From positions 1 through 45,601 of the forward strand of contig JANJWO010000049.1 in assembly GCA_024709485.1 (NCBI GenBank): DNA of 45,601 bases. Direction: 5' to 3'. Below, piece after piece: positions 9,256-20,800 of this stretch (the stretch's first letter is position 1; each line of letters opens with the position of its first letter). A program made the position numbers and the translations under genes. The stretch is from Hydrogenophilaceae bacterium (GTDB lineage: Bacteria; Pseudomonadota; Gammaproteobacteria; Burkholderiales; Thiobacillaceae). The notes under the pieces were generated by a model, which ran no database searches, was not told where the DNA came from, and saw only the letters and a program-made list of their open reading frames with translations.

Positions 9256-9605
9256 TTTCGCACCGCCAGTTCCAGGGCGTTTCGCAAATCCTGGACCTGC
9301 TCCAGGCGCGGCGCGTTTTTCGCCCCGACGGCATGCGGCCGCACGACCAGATCCAGCGCCGGCAGGCCGGACGCCAATTGCCGGAACGCCTCGCGGATGC
9401 GCCGCCGTGCCCGGTTGCGATCCACCGCGTGCGGGAACAGGCGTTTGGAAACCACCATGCCCAGGCGCGCCTGGCCCAGTTCGTTGGGTTTTGCCATGAC
9501 CTGGAAATAGGCGGTGCGCACCGCACAGCGGTGCGCAAACACCGCCTCGTATTCCGCCGCCTTCAGCAAGCGCTGGCGGCGGGCAAATCCCTGTCCGCCC
9601 GACAA
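9237..9605 (-). CDS. rnpA: RnpA, protein component of ribonuclease P
   Basis: This 122-residue basic protein binds the RNase P RNA for tRNA 5' processing. The signature [12 protein letters not shown] (RNR motif) is at about residues 63-74, and [17 protein letters not shown] is at the start. The chosen start at 9605 is TTG, 9 bp behind the rpmH stop. The next in-frame ATG would remove the conserved N-terminus, so the non-ATG start is favoured. Confidence 0.93.
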   Translation of the reverse strand: MSGGQGFARRQRLLKAAEYEAVFAHRCAVRTAYFQVMAKPNELGQARLGMVVSKRLFPHAVDRNRARRRIREAFRQLASGLPALDLVVRPHAVGAKNAPRLEQVQDLRNALELAVRKCSPAC

Positions 9606-9614
9606 ACCCGCGAC

Positions 9615-9749
9615 TTAAACCGCCAGACGATGGCGGCCCTTGGCGCGGCGCGCATTGATCACGGCGCGGCCGCCGCGGGTCTTCATGCGCACGCGGAAAC
9701 CATGGGTGCGCTTGCGGCGGGTGACGGAAGGCTGATAGGTACGTTTCAT
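9615..9749 (-). CDS. rpmH: Ribosomal protein bL34
   Basis: A 44-residue highly basic protein beginning [19 protein letters not shown] and ending AKGRHRLAV, an unmistakable bL34. It is part of the 50S subunit and is the first gene of the minus-strand rpmH-rnpA-yidD-yidC-mnmE cluster that diverges from dnaA. Confidence 0.98.
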   Translation of the reverse strand: MKRTYQPSVTRRKRTHGFRVRMKTRGGRAVINARRAKGRHRLAV

Positions 9750-9928
9750 TTTTGCTGCCTTTGCTGACAATGGGGGGCTAATAAAAAGCCCAGAAAAAAC
9801 CGCATATTAGACGCTTCCCCCCCCGCCCCTGTCAAGGTGTTCTCTGCCCTTCCCCTGTGGATAAGTCTGTCCGATCGGGGTAGAATCCGGCTTTGTTTCT
9901 GCGCCCACCAAAACCACAATTACGACGC
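9750..9928. promoter_or_regulatory. rpmH-dnaA intergenic region: dnaA promoter, DnaA box, possible oriC part
   Basis: This divergent spacer holds one perfect DnaA box (TGTGGATAA, 9856-9864, the reverse complement of TTATCCACA) and TAGAAT at 9881-9886 as a likely -10 for dnaA. A moderately AT-rich stretch (TAATAAAAAGCCC to CATATTAG, about 9779-9811) lies next to rpmH. A perfect box just upstream of the dnaA promoter fits DnaA autoregulation. With only one perfect box it cannot alone be called oriC. Confidence 0.7.
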
Positions 9929-11296
9929 ATGGCCACTGTCTCCCCCTCTTCTTCTTTCGACGGCTTCTGGGAAACCTGCCTCGATCGCCTGCGCGTGGAG
10001 CTGACGCCGCAACAATTCAACACCTGGATCAAGCCGCTGTCCTGTCAGGAAAACGAGAACGGACTGAAGATTTCCGCGCCCAACCGCTTCATCCTGGACT
10101 GGGTGCGCGACAAGTTTTCCATCCGCCTGGAAGAATGGGCCCAGAACCATTACGGCGCGGTCAGGCCGCTGGAGTTTTCCCTGCTGCCGCGCGCCTCCTC
10201 CCCTCCAGCGACGGCGCCTGCACCGGCCAGCACGCCGGCCGCGACGGTCGCGGCGGCCGAAGAAGCCAACCCGTCCAGGCTGCGCACCAATCCCCAGTTC
10301 ACCTTCGACAATTTCGTCAGCGGCCGCGCCAACCAGCTGGCGCGCGCCGCCGCCATGCAGGTGGCGGAAAATCCGGGCCAGGCCTACAACCCCATGTTCA
10401 TTTACGGCGGCGTGGGCCTGGGCAAGACCCACCTCCTGCTCGCGATCGGCAACCAGATTCGCATGGTCAACCCGGCGGCGCGCATCAGCTACATCCATGC
10501 CAACGACTACGTGAACGACATGGTGAAGGCCTACCGCCACCGCAATTTCGAGGACTTCAAGAAGCACTACCTGACGCTGGACGTGCTGCTGGTGGACGAC
10601 ATCCAGTTTTTCGCCCAGAAGGACCGCACCCAGGAGGAATTCTTCTACGTCTTCAATGCCCTCATCGAGAACAAGAAACAGATCGTCATCTCCAGCGACA
10701 CCTTCCCCAAGGATCTGTCCGGCATCGAGGAGCGCCTGAAATCCCGCTTCGCCTGGGGCTTGACCGTGGCCATCGAGCCGCCGGAACTGGAGATGCGCGT
10801 CGCCATCCTGCAGAAGAAGGCCCAGAGCGACAGCGTCGATCTCGACGAGGATGTCGCCTTTTTCATCGCCAAGCAGGTGCGCTCCAATGTGCGCGAGCTC
10901 GAAGGCGCGCTGAAACGGGTCGTGGCCTACGCCAAGTTCAGCGACAAGCCGATCACCGTCAACCTGGTCAAGGACGCGCTGCGCGACCTCATCGCCTCGG
11001 CCCACAAGCAGGTCTCGATCGAAAACATCCAGAAGACGGTGGCCGACTTCTACAAGATCAAGGTCGCCGACATGTATTCGAAAAAGCGCACCCGCAATCT
11101 GGCGCGCCCGCGCCAGATCGCCATGGCCCTGGCCAAGGAGCTCACTCCTTTGTCGTTGCCGGAAATCGGCGATTCCTTCGGCGGCCGCGACCACACCACG
11201 GTGCTGCACGCCTGCCGCAAGGTGGCCGAACTGCGCGAACAGGAGCAGAGCATCAGCCGCGATTATCTGGTTTTGCTGCAGACGCTGACCAGTTAA
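9929..11296 (+). CDS. dnaA: DnaA, chromosomal replication initiator
   Basis: This 455-residue AAA+ initiator binds DnaA boxes and melts oriC. The domains in order are: N-terminal DnaB/DiaA-interaction domain ([25 protein letters not shown]), an Ala/Pro-rich linker about 95-125, AAA+ domain with Walker [12 protein letters not shown] near 170 and Walker [10 protein letters not shown] near 228, and the C-terminal HTH with [14 protein letters not shown] near 425. ATG 9929 (MATVSPSS) is used instead of an upstream start because the family begins there. Confidence 0.98.
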   Translation: MATVSPSSSFDGFWETCLDRLRVELTPQQFNTWIKPLSCQENENGLKISAPNRFILDWVRDKFSIRLEEWAQNHYGAVRPLEFSLLPRASSPPATAPAPASTPAATVAAAEEANPSRLRTNPQFTFDNFVSGRANQLARAAAMQVAENPGQAYNPMFIYGGVGLGKTHLLLAIGNQIRMVNPAARISYIHANDYVNDMVKAYRHRNFEDFKKHYLTLDVLLVDDIQFFAQKDRTQEEFFYVFNALIENKKQIVISSDTFPKDLSGIEERLKSRFAWGLTVAIEPPELEMRVAILQKKAQSDSVDLDEDVAFFIAKQVRSNVRELEGALKRVVAYAKFSDKPITVNLVKDALRDLIASAHKQVSIENIQKTVADFYKIKVADMYSKKRTRNLARPRQIAMALAKELTPLSLPEIGDSFGGRDHTTVLHACRKVAELREQEQSISRDYLVLLQTLTS

Positions 11297-11488
11297 CAAC
11301 TACGGGATAAGTATGCGCAAATCGAGAACAAACCAGGTCTTCCGGGAAACGATCCACAATCTCGCACAGTCAATATCGGATTTACCCACAGGGCTGCGCG
11401 GCCCTGACCGCGGCGCGGCATATGGCGCTTGCGTGCTTATCCCCGGTTTTTCCGTCCACCAAACAACGAACACAAGGAATATATAAAC
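11297..11488. other. dnaA-dnaN intergenic region with degenerate DnaA boxes (candidate oriC)
   Basis: The 192-bp spacer contains several near-matches to TTATCCACA: TTACCCACA at 11382-11390 (8/9), CGATCCACA at 11350-11358 (7/9), TTATCCCCG at 11437-11445 and ACGGGATAA at 11302-11310 (reverse strand). The clustering of weak boxes between dnaA and dnaN is compatible with part of the replication origin. AAGGA at 11474-11478 serves dnaN. Confidence 0.5.
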
Positions 11489-12592
11489 ATGGTACTGCTG
11501 GAAACAGAACGCAACAGTCTGCTCGCCCCGCTTGCTGCCACGGTGGGCGTGGTGGAAAAACGGCATACCCTGCCCATCCTGTCCAACGTGCTGCTGCAAA
11601 AGCAGGGCGACCAGCTGAGTCTGCTCGCCACGGACCTGGAGCTGCAGGTCCGCACCAGCCTGGCCGGCCAGGCCACGGAGGATTTCGCCATCACCGTGGC
11701 GGCGCGCAAGCTGTTCGATATCGTGCGCGCGCTGCCGGAAGGCGCCAAGCTCAAGCTGGACAGCAAGGATTCGCAGCTGGAAGTGCGCGCGGGCAAGTCG
11801 AAATTCACCCTGCAGACCCTGCCGGCGGCCGATTTCCCGCGCATGGAGACCGGCGCCGGCGTGGCGGGCGAAGTCAGCCTGCCGCAGAAGACGCTCAAGC
11901 ATCTTTTGCAGCTGGTGCAGTTCGCCATGGCGCAGCAGGACATCCGCTATTACCTCAACGGCATGCTGCTGGTGCTGGATGGCACCACGCTGCGCGTGGT
12001 GGCGACCGACGGCCACCGTTTGTCCCTGGCGGAAACCCGGCTCGACCAGGCCGGGCCCCAGAAGGAAGTCATCATCCCGCGCAAGACCATCGTCGAACTG
12101 GTCAAGCTGCTCGCGGACAGCGACGAGCCGGTCATCCTGCGCGTCGGCGAAAACCAGGTGACCATCGAGCTGGGCGGCACCACGCTGGTGTCAAAGATCG
12201 TGGACGGCAAGTTTCCGGACTACCAGCGCGTCATTCCCGTGGGGCATGACAAGATGCTGGTGGTCAACCGCCAGCTGGCCGGGCAGGCATTGCAGCGCGC
12301 GGCCATCCTGTCCAACGAGAAGTTTCGCGGCGTGCGCCTGGTGATGAGCGCCAACAGCCTGACCGTGGTGTGCAACAACAACGAACAGGAAGAGGCGCAG
12401 GAGGAAATCGAGGCCAAATATGAGGCCGACCCGATCGACATCGGCTTCAACGTCACGTACCTGCAGGACGGCCTCAATGCGTTGTCCGCCGATGAGGTGA
12501 CGATCGCCTTCTCCGATCCCAACAGCAGCATGCTGCTGACGACCGAATCCGAGCCGGGCTTCAAGTACGTCGTCATGCCCATGCGCATTTGA
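11489..12592 (+). CDS. dnaN: DnaN, DNA polymerase III beta sliding clamp
   Basis: This 367-residue protein is the ring-shaped processivity clamp of the replicase. It starts MVLLETERNSLLAPLAA and ends EPGFKYVVMPMRI, the conserved C-terminus (VMPMR) that contributes to the partner-binding pocket. The length is normal for the family. ATG 11489, preceded by AAGGA, is chosen over the upstream in-frame ATG at 11429 because the extra residues are not clamp-like. Confidence 0.97.
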   Translation: MVLLETERNSLLAPLAATVGVVEKRHTLPILSNVLLQKQGDQLSLLATDLELQVRTSLAGQATEDFAITVAARKLFDIVRALPEGAKLKLDSKDSQLEVRAGKSKFTLQTLPAADFPRMETGAGVAGEVSLPQKTLKHLLQLVQFAMAQQDIRYYLNGMLLVLDGTTLRVVATDGHRLSLAETRLDQAGPQKEVIIPRKTIVELVKLLADSDEPVILRVGENQVTIELGGTTLVSKIVDGKFPDYQRVIPVGHDKMLVVNRQLAGQALQRAAILSNEKFRGVRLVMSANSLTVVCNNNEQEEAQEEIEAKYEADPIDIGFNVTYLQDGLNALSADEVTIAFSDPNSSMLLTTESEPGFKYVVMPMRI

Positions 12593-12628
12593 GTTTTTGA
12601 AAAGGCAATAAACAGGGAGGCAAAAGAG

Positions 12629-12708
12629 GCGGGAGAGTAAGGCAAATTTTTTATTGCGGTTTACTCACTTTCCTCCCCGTGAAATTTTTTTGTCTTTACC
12701 TCTCCCGC
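12629..12708. repeat. Long-range inverted repeat in the dnaN-gyrB spacer
   Basis: GCGGGAGAG (12629-12637) pairs with CTCTCCCGC (12700-12708) across a 62-bp AT-rich loop. The second arm continues as CAGGGAGAAGG, which also folds back on CTCTCCC. It could be a REP-like intergenic element or an attenuating leader for gyrB. Confidence 0.45.
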
Positions 12709-12723
12709 AGGGAGAAGGTGTAG

Positions 12724-15180
<2,457 letters not shown>

Positions 15181-15185
15181 GGTGT
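15181..15185. repeat. Target-site duplication GGTGT, gyrB side
   Basis: GGTGT directly follows the gyrB stop codon and is repeated at 43790-43794 outside the other end of the island. A 5-bp duplication is the rule for Tn7-family transposition. Confidence 0.85.
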
Positions 15186-15203
15186 TGTAGGTTCTCAAAA
15201 TTG
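15186..15203 (+). repeat. Terminal inverted repeat, gyrB-proximal end
   Basis: TGTAGGTTCTCAAAATTG matches the inverted other end TGTAGGTTTTCGAAATTC at 15 of 18 positions, the first eight perfectly. The TTCTCAA core recurs at 15213-15219 and, inverted, at 15204-15210, suggesting TnsB-binding sites. Confidence 0.8.
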
Positions 15204-15259
15204 TTGAGAAAATTCTCAACACTTGAAAAATTGTGAGATGCAGCAGAACCGGACAGGAG

Positions 15260-15286
15260 AGGCCAATCACCCGGTTGGCCTTTTTT
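15260..15286 (+). terminator. Rho-independent terminator behind gyrB, inside the transposon end
   Basis: AGGCCAA (15260-15266) pairs with TTGGCCT (15275-15281), followed by a run of six T. It would terminate gyrB transcription even though it lies within the inserted element, and would keep gyrB transcription out of the cargo. Confidence 0.85.
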
Positions 15287-15405
15287 GTTATCTAGAATCT
15301 ATTGTTGCTCGAGTGGCGCCATACCATCTGTCATTCGATTTCTGCAGTTGAAGGAAATGGTCAAAAAATGGCCCCGAAGAACAGAAGCTTGCAGTAATTA
15401 AAGGC

Positions 15406-16446
15406 TCATTGGGTGCGAGTCCGAACTTTAGCAACAATGTCCGTAATATGCTTAGGGTATGCCCCGGTGAAGTACTCGAATGTTAATGGGTTGCCGGTGA
15501 GGAAGTGACAGCAGAACTCGACCCATAAATCAACGGGTAGTGAGCCATTAAGTTTGAAGACTTTCTTGGAGCGAGCCTTAATATGATCATGGTTTTTAAA
15601 TGTCATATTGAAGTCTGAGTCTCGTCGACGGAGATATTCCTCTTCGGTAAATAACTGAATTGCCCCGTCGAAGTGACTGAAGACCCCAGAGGTTAAATCG
15701 AACTCAGCGTGCAAATATCGCGCCGGAAAATAGGTCTGGTTGTCAGCAACGACTTGAACGTCTGGTGTCTTTATCTCAAGCGCTTGAAATGTTTTGGTTC
15801 GGCCAGATTCGCTCCATTTGATGTCAAGGCAGTAGGTCTTCGCAAAGAACAGGTCAATGTAGCGAGGATCAAGGTCTAGTGGCGGTCTAAGTTTGATAGT
15901 CCCCTTTTCTATCTTGCTTATATCTTCATTGAATGGCGCACCATACCAAGTGTCTGCCTCCATGTAAGCTGAGCCATCGACGTTAACCCTTACCCGGTCT
16001 TCGTCAATGGCAATGAATTTCTTGATTTTCGGCGAACTCAATCCCCAAAAGAGGTCGATAAATTTGGGCGCCCAATTAGCCATTGGATGCATTCCGCGTC
16101 GATAACATGGATGAGCCATCAGCATGTAATCTTTGCCGACGAAATATCCTTCCTGAAAGCGGTTTGGTGGCAAGCGCTGTGCGATCTCATCGTACGAGAA
16201 CAAGCCATCCCTCTCGGACGGGGCGATACCCAGTAACTTTCTGGCGAGCTCTGGTGCAGTGGCTACAATTCCAATTGTTTCTATGTAGCTGAAGGAGTTT
16301 GAATCAAGTGGCACGTCTCTTGACGTCGCCATCTGCGTAAAACGCGCAATCAAGTCCACTGACCTTTCCAGTTCCGAGCGAGCATGATCATCCATGGCCT
16401 TCTTATGCTGCTCCATTAGAAGTTTCATTTCATCATCGGATGACAT
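15406..16446 (-). CDS. Unknown protein at the end of the restriction-modification gene series
   Basis: This 346-residue soluble protein is of no family I recognise. It opens MSSDDEMKLLMEQHKKAMDD (likely helical) and has a central segment with several aromatic and Asp residues (ADTWYGAPFNEDISKIEKG) and a VDLWVEFCCHFLTGNPLTFEYF stretch near the C-terminus. No membrane segment or catalytic motif stands out. It is the last of seven minus-strand genes running from the half-HsdS gene, about 100 bp beyond the HEPN-like gene, and lies next to the transposon end. Its AT content is clearly higher than that of gyrB. A defence accessory role is possible only by context. Confidence 0.75.
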   Translation of the reverse strand: MSSDDEMKLLMEQHKKAMDDHARSELERSVDLIARFTQMATSRDVPLDSNSFSYIETIGIVATAPELARKLLGIAPSERDGLFSYDEIAQRLPPNRFQEGYFVGKDYMLMAHPCYRRGMHPMANWAPKFIDLFWGLSSPKIKKFIAIDEDRVRVNVDGSAYMEADTWYGAPFNEDISKIEKGTIKLRPPLDLDPRYIDLFFAKTYCLDIKWSESGRTKTFQALEIKTPDVQVVADNQTYFPARYLHAEFDLTSGVFSHFDGAIQLFTEEEYLRRRDSDFNMTFKNHDHIKARSKKVFKLNGSLPVDLWVEFCCHFLTGNPLTFEYFTGAYPKHITDIVAKVRTRTQ

Positions 16447-16537
16447 TCAGAATGTGCCTCACTGTGGAAGTGTTGGTTCCCAATAATGATGTTCTGGTGG
16501 CCGATAAAGATGCCACGCCGCTTTCATGGATCGGGTG

Positions 16538-16559
16538 GACCGATGTTTACGCATCGGTC
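16538..16559. repeat. Hairpin at the 3' end of the HEPN-like gene
   Basis: GACCGATG (16538-16545) and CATCGGTC (16552-16559) form an 8-bp stem with a 6-base loop overlapping the stop codon of the 16547-17071 gene. There is no T-run; it may stabilise the mRNA end. Confidence 0.45.
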
Positions 16560-17071
16560 GCGTCGTTTGGGAATAGCTGATTGATAAAGTCTGCGCATTT
16601 TTCGATATGCCCAACGCAATCTGGAACCAACATCGTTGATCCATGAGCAGCTGCATTTCTTAACGATGGTAAGACATCAACCAATCGCTTGCAGTATGAG
16701 TTTTCTTGGTCATTTTCCACATGTCGGAATCCTGCGTCCGACAGTAGTCCCTTATCTAGCGCACGGCGCACCAACGCTTTGAAGTTTGTCTTTTCATCGT
16801 TGAACAAAGTTCTCAGCGCCAACTCCATCACCGAATACGTCTTCATATGCACCTCTGGCGCCAATGAGTAGCAGAAATAGGTATATAGGGCCATGTTTTT
16901 AGCCACGTTGAATTGCCCCCTTATTTCGACCGGAACTTCTGTATGCAACTCGATATCGGCCAATACTGAATGCAGTCTTTCGAGTTCGAGCGTCCACCCG
17001 GTAACCTGTCCGAGTAACACATGCCGCTCGTCGATCTTTGTGATTTCACTCAGTTCTTTAAACAATTCCAT
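16547..17071 (-). CDS. HEPN-like protein (RNxxxH motif)
   Basis: A 174-residue, mostly alpha-helical protein. Near residue 143 it has LRNAAAHG, which fits the R-x4-H (RNxxxH) active-site motif of HEPN ribonucleases. Such proteins occur in abortive-infection and toxin systems and also as inactive scaffolds. The gene lies 25 bp behind the YgjP-type peptidase gene on the same strand, so it is probably transcribed with the restriction-modification locus. The assignment rests on one motif and helix-rich composition. A plain uncharacterised helical protein is the alternative. Confidence 0.55.
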   Translation of the reverse strand: MELFKELSEITKIDERHVLLGQVTGWTLELERLHSVLADIELHTEVPVEIRGQFNVAKNMALYTYFCYSLAPEVHMKTYSVMELALRTLFNDEKTNFKALVRRALDKGLLSDAGFRHVENDQENSYCKRLVDVLPSLRNAAAHGSTMLVPDCVGHIEKCADFINQLFPNDATDA

Positions 17072-17096
17072 CAGCTAATTTGTTCTCGGAGAAGAC

Positions 17097-17822
17097 TCAT
17101 CGATTCAAAATATACTCAGCCAGCTCATCAAGCTCTGTCTTGCGTTTTTCCCAATCTGGTACAAGGGCGCTTAGCAACCGATAAAAGCGTGGGCTGTGGT
17201 TGTGTTCCTTGAGGTGACAGAGCTCGTGGAATATGACGTAGTCCACACAATGACCCGGTGCTTTGACCAGTAGTGGATTTAACAGAAGTTCACCCTTGGG
17301 CGAACAGCTGCCCCACTGAGTCTTCATTGCGAGTAGACGAAACCCTGGGTTCGATTTGAGCCAGCGAACCTTCGCAATGCAGTCAGACAGGCGGCGGGCG
17401 AATACGGCTTCGGCATGCTCTCGGTACCAGCTCTCCAGCAGGGAGCGGACTTTACCTGCATCCCGTGAGCTGGTCCTTACTTCCAGACGGCCGCGCAGCA
17501 GCCTCACGCTTTGGGTTGCAGCAGGGTGCTGTATTACTTTGAGCACATAGCGCTTTCCCAGGTAGAAGTGAGTCTCGCCGCTCACATACTCTCTCGGCAA
17601 GACATGTCGCGTTCGATCGCGATAGGCGCACAGACGCTGCCATATCCAGCGCGCCCTCCGACGCACCGCAGCCACAACCTCGGCAACATCCGAATCAGAC
17701 GGCGCCTCCACGTGTACGGCCCCATCGGGGTGAACATGGATCGATACCCGACGGGTAGTCTTCGGTACAAATTGAATCGAGAAGCCAATTCGCTCCTCGC
17801 CATACGAGATGGATCGTCTCAT
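17097..17822 (-). CDS. YgjP-type (DUF45) zinc metallopeptidase linked to type I restriction
   Basis: This 241-residue protein of the YgjP/SprT-like family has HELCHLKEHNHSPRF near residue 196, the HExxH zinc motif with a downstream His. Upstream is the conserved KTQWGSCSPKGELLLNPLL segment (WGSC), also diagnostic. It begins 2 bp after the hsdR stop codon, and such genes are often found next to hsdR. Its substrate is unknown; control of restriction activity has been suggested from the association but is not shown here. Confidence 0.88.
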   Translation of the reverse strand: MRRSISYGEERIGFSIQFVPKTTRRVSIHVHPDGAVHVEAPSDSDVAEVVAAVRRRARWIWQRLCAYRDRTRHVLPREYVSGETHFYLGKRYVLKVIQHPAATQSVRLLRGRLEVRTSSRDAGKVRSLLESWYREHAEAVFARRLSDCIAKVRWLKSNPGFRLLAMKTQWGSCSPKGELLLNPLLVKAPGHCVDYVIFHELCHLKEHNHSPRFYRLLSALVPDWEKRKTELDELAEYILNR

Positions 17823-17824
17823 GC

Positions 17825-20800
17825 TTAAAGATTCCCGCGGCTCAGCCCAATCCGGGTGATCTGAATGACGAGTTCAATGACTTCCTTTGCCTTGTCCAGA
17901 CCCATCAGGCCAAAAAGGCGAGGGAGCAGGGTCTTGCGAATGGCCGCCTCGATGTTCTGCGGGTTCAGGGAGTTTTCGGCGACCGCATTGCGTACCGCCG
18001 CATCGATGGCATAGGCCTCCTCAACATAGAGCCGTAGCGTGCTTGCGTCAGCGGAATCGAACAGGGAGTCTCCAAGCACCATGCGGAATGCGCCGAAATA
18101 CGCGCGTGCATGCGGGTTGTCGCCGAAGCTGTCAGGGATACCATCCACATCGCGCTGCTCTACCTTCTCCTCGAACTTCTTGAAGAGGGCGTACTGCTTG
18201 AGCGGGTGGTCGAACATCGCCTCTGCCTCGGCAATGGCTTGTTTAAGCAGCTCGGCAAATACCTTCTGAGCATAGGGATCATCAGCAAGATCCTGCTCAA
18301 TGGTTCGCTTCAGGCGAGTCCGGATGATGTCGGTTTCGTTGCGGGTTTTATCCTCACTCCACGTTGCAGGGTCTTCTTCCTTCCCCAGCTCGTGCACCAT
18401 ATAGACCCCTTCGGGCTCGCGCACTTCCTTGCCGATCACCTGCTTGTCCACCAGACGGCGAATCTGCTCCTCGTAGACGCTGTAGTCCACCGTTTCCATC
18501 GCGTCCTGGCGGGCGATCTTGCGCAGGCTGGTGAAAAACCTCAGATCCTCCTTGTAAGTCCGAACGTCCTGCTCCGAGAAGCTGTTGTCCTCGTAGAAGC
18601 TGCGAGAAGACAGAGCCGTCTGCAGGCACAGACCGAACTGGGTGAGTGCCTCGTAGAAGTCCTCACGCAGCTTTTGTCGGGTATCGTAGGTCTCGCCCGG
18701 CTCGCCGTTCGGATCCGGCGCGTACTTCGGCATCAATACCTGCCGGTACTGCTCCAGATCCTGGCGGTTCTTCACATCCTTGAAGAAGCCCCACAGCGCG
18801 TCTTGCAAGCCGGGAAGTCGCTTGTACTCCGTGCTGAACTGACTGTAGAGCCCCTCGATATCGGCCAACTCGTAGCCGCCCTGGGTTCGGCTTTCCAGGT
18901 CCTGATAGGCGCGAATTGCCGTATCCAGTTGCTTCAGGATGCCGCGGTAGTCCACCAGCACCCCATATCGCTTGGCTTCGTGCAGGCGGTTCACCCTGGC
19001 GATGGCCTGAATCAGGTTGTGCTCCTTGAGCGGCTTGTCGATGTACAGCACCGTATTGGCCGGTTCGTCAAAGCCAGTCAGCAGCCTATCCACCACGATC
19101 AGCAAGTCAGGCGCGCCTTCCGTCGAGAAATCCGCCAACACTTTGCGTTCATACGCCTCGGCATCGTTGCCGACAGTTTCCTTCCACCACTTCTGAACCT
19201 CCGGTAGCTTGCTTTCGTCGACCTCCTTGTTGCCCTCGCGCGTATCGGGCGGCGAGATGATCACTGCGCTGCTGACCAGGCCCGTCTCGTCCAGATACTT
19301 CTTGTACCGAATGGCGTCGAGCTTGCTTGCGGTGGCAACCTGGCCCTTGAGGCCAAGGTTCAGCTTCTTGATGTTCTCGCTGAAATGCACTGCGATGTCC
19401 CAGGCGATCAGCTCAATCCGGTTAGCCGCGCCGTATATCGCCCCCTTGTTGGCGAACTTCTTTTTCAGGTCGGCGCGCTGGGCGTCCGATAGTCCAACGG
19501 TGATCTTGTCGAACCAGCGATTCACCGCCTCCTCGTTGATGGTCAACTCCGGCACGCGCTCCTCGTAGAGCAGCGGGGTGACCGTTCCGTCTTCCACGGC
19601 ACGCGCCATGGTGTAGGCATGCACGATGGGGCCGAACTTGTTCGCCGTCTTCTCGTTCTTCAGTAGCGGGGTGCCGGTGAACGCCACATAGGCCGCGTGA
19701 GGCAGGGCCTTGCGCATCCGCTCGTGGCTCTCGCCGCCGTGGCTGCGGTGGCCCTCGTCCACCAGAACGATCATGTCGGAAGACGGGTTGTAGCACTCAG
19801 GTAGTTGCGAGGCGGTATTGAACTTGTGCACCAGGGTGAAGACGATCCGCTCGGTACCCGAGCCTATTCGCTTGGCCAATTCACGGCCGGAACTCACCTT
19901 GGCCTTTTCGCCTTCCTTCCGCGTCGCAATTTGCGAGCCGAAGGCGCCACCACTGATGAAGTTCTTGGCAAGCTGGTCCTCCAGATCCAGGCGATCGGTC
20001 ACCACCACCACCCGGCAGGCCTTCAGGCTATCGTGGAGCACCAGCGCCTTGGTCAGGAACACCATGGTGAACGACTTGCCCGAACCCGTGGTATGCCAGA
20101 CGATTCCGCCCTCGCGCCCTCCATCCGGCCGGTACTGGTTGATGCGGGAAATCAGCGCGCGGATGCCGAAGAATTGGGGATAGCGTGCCACCACCTTGCC
20201 CACCTTGCGGTCGAACAGGATGAAAAAGCGCAGCAATTCAAGCAGCCGCGCCGGGGTGAGCAGGCTCACCAGCAGCCGGTCCTGGTCCGTGGGCAGCATG
20301 GGCTTCGACCACAGCGAATCGAAGTAGGCATGCAGCTTCGCGGGCTTGCCGGCAAACAGCGCAGCCCTGGTTTGCGCATCCAGTTTGCGGTTCTTCACCT
20401 CTTCGATGTGTGCATCGCTGAATTCCTCGTCGCGCCAGCGCGACCAGAACTTCGCCGGGGTGTGGGTCGTGCCATAGCGTCCCTCACTGTGGCTCACCGC
20501 CAGCAACAGCTGGGCATAGGCGAACAAATGGGGAATCTCGTCCTGGCGCTGATTGCGCAGATGCTGACTGATGCCCTCGTCTACCATCGCCTTGTTTTGG
20601 TTGCCCGACTCCGGCCGCTTGGCCTCGATTACCACGAGTGGAATCCCGTTCACAAAGCCCACCAAGTCCGGGATGCGGTTGTGGGTTCCCTGGGCCGAGA
20701 GAGTCTCCATCTCCTCGGTGACGTCCAAGCGGTTGGCCTCTGGATTGGCCCAGTCGATTACGGGGATTGTGGGCTGATGCTTCTTGCCGTCCGGCATGAA

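Larger units (their letters stand above)
15186..15325 (+). repeat. End region repeat copy 1 (about 140 bp, with hairpins and terminator)
   Basis: This stretch aligns at roughly 80% identity with 43792-43925 outside the far end of the element. It contains TTCTCAA-N5-TTGAGAA (15192-15210), TTCTCAA-CAC-TTGAAAA (15213-15229), the terminator at 15260-15286 and a TCTAGAATCTATTG block. It may be the whole transposon end (Tn7 ends are of this size) or a captured copy of the host gyrB terminator region. Confidence 0.7.

Noticed and set aside
16447..16546. Small gene between the unknown protein and the HEPN-like protein
   Set aside because: A frame of 65 codons exists but lies mostly inside the HEPN-like gene in another phase and has no translation signals.
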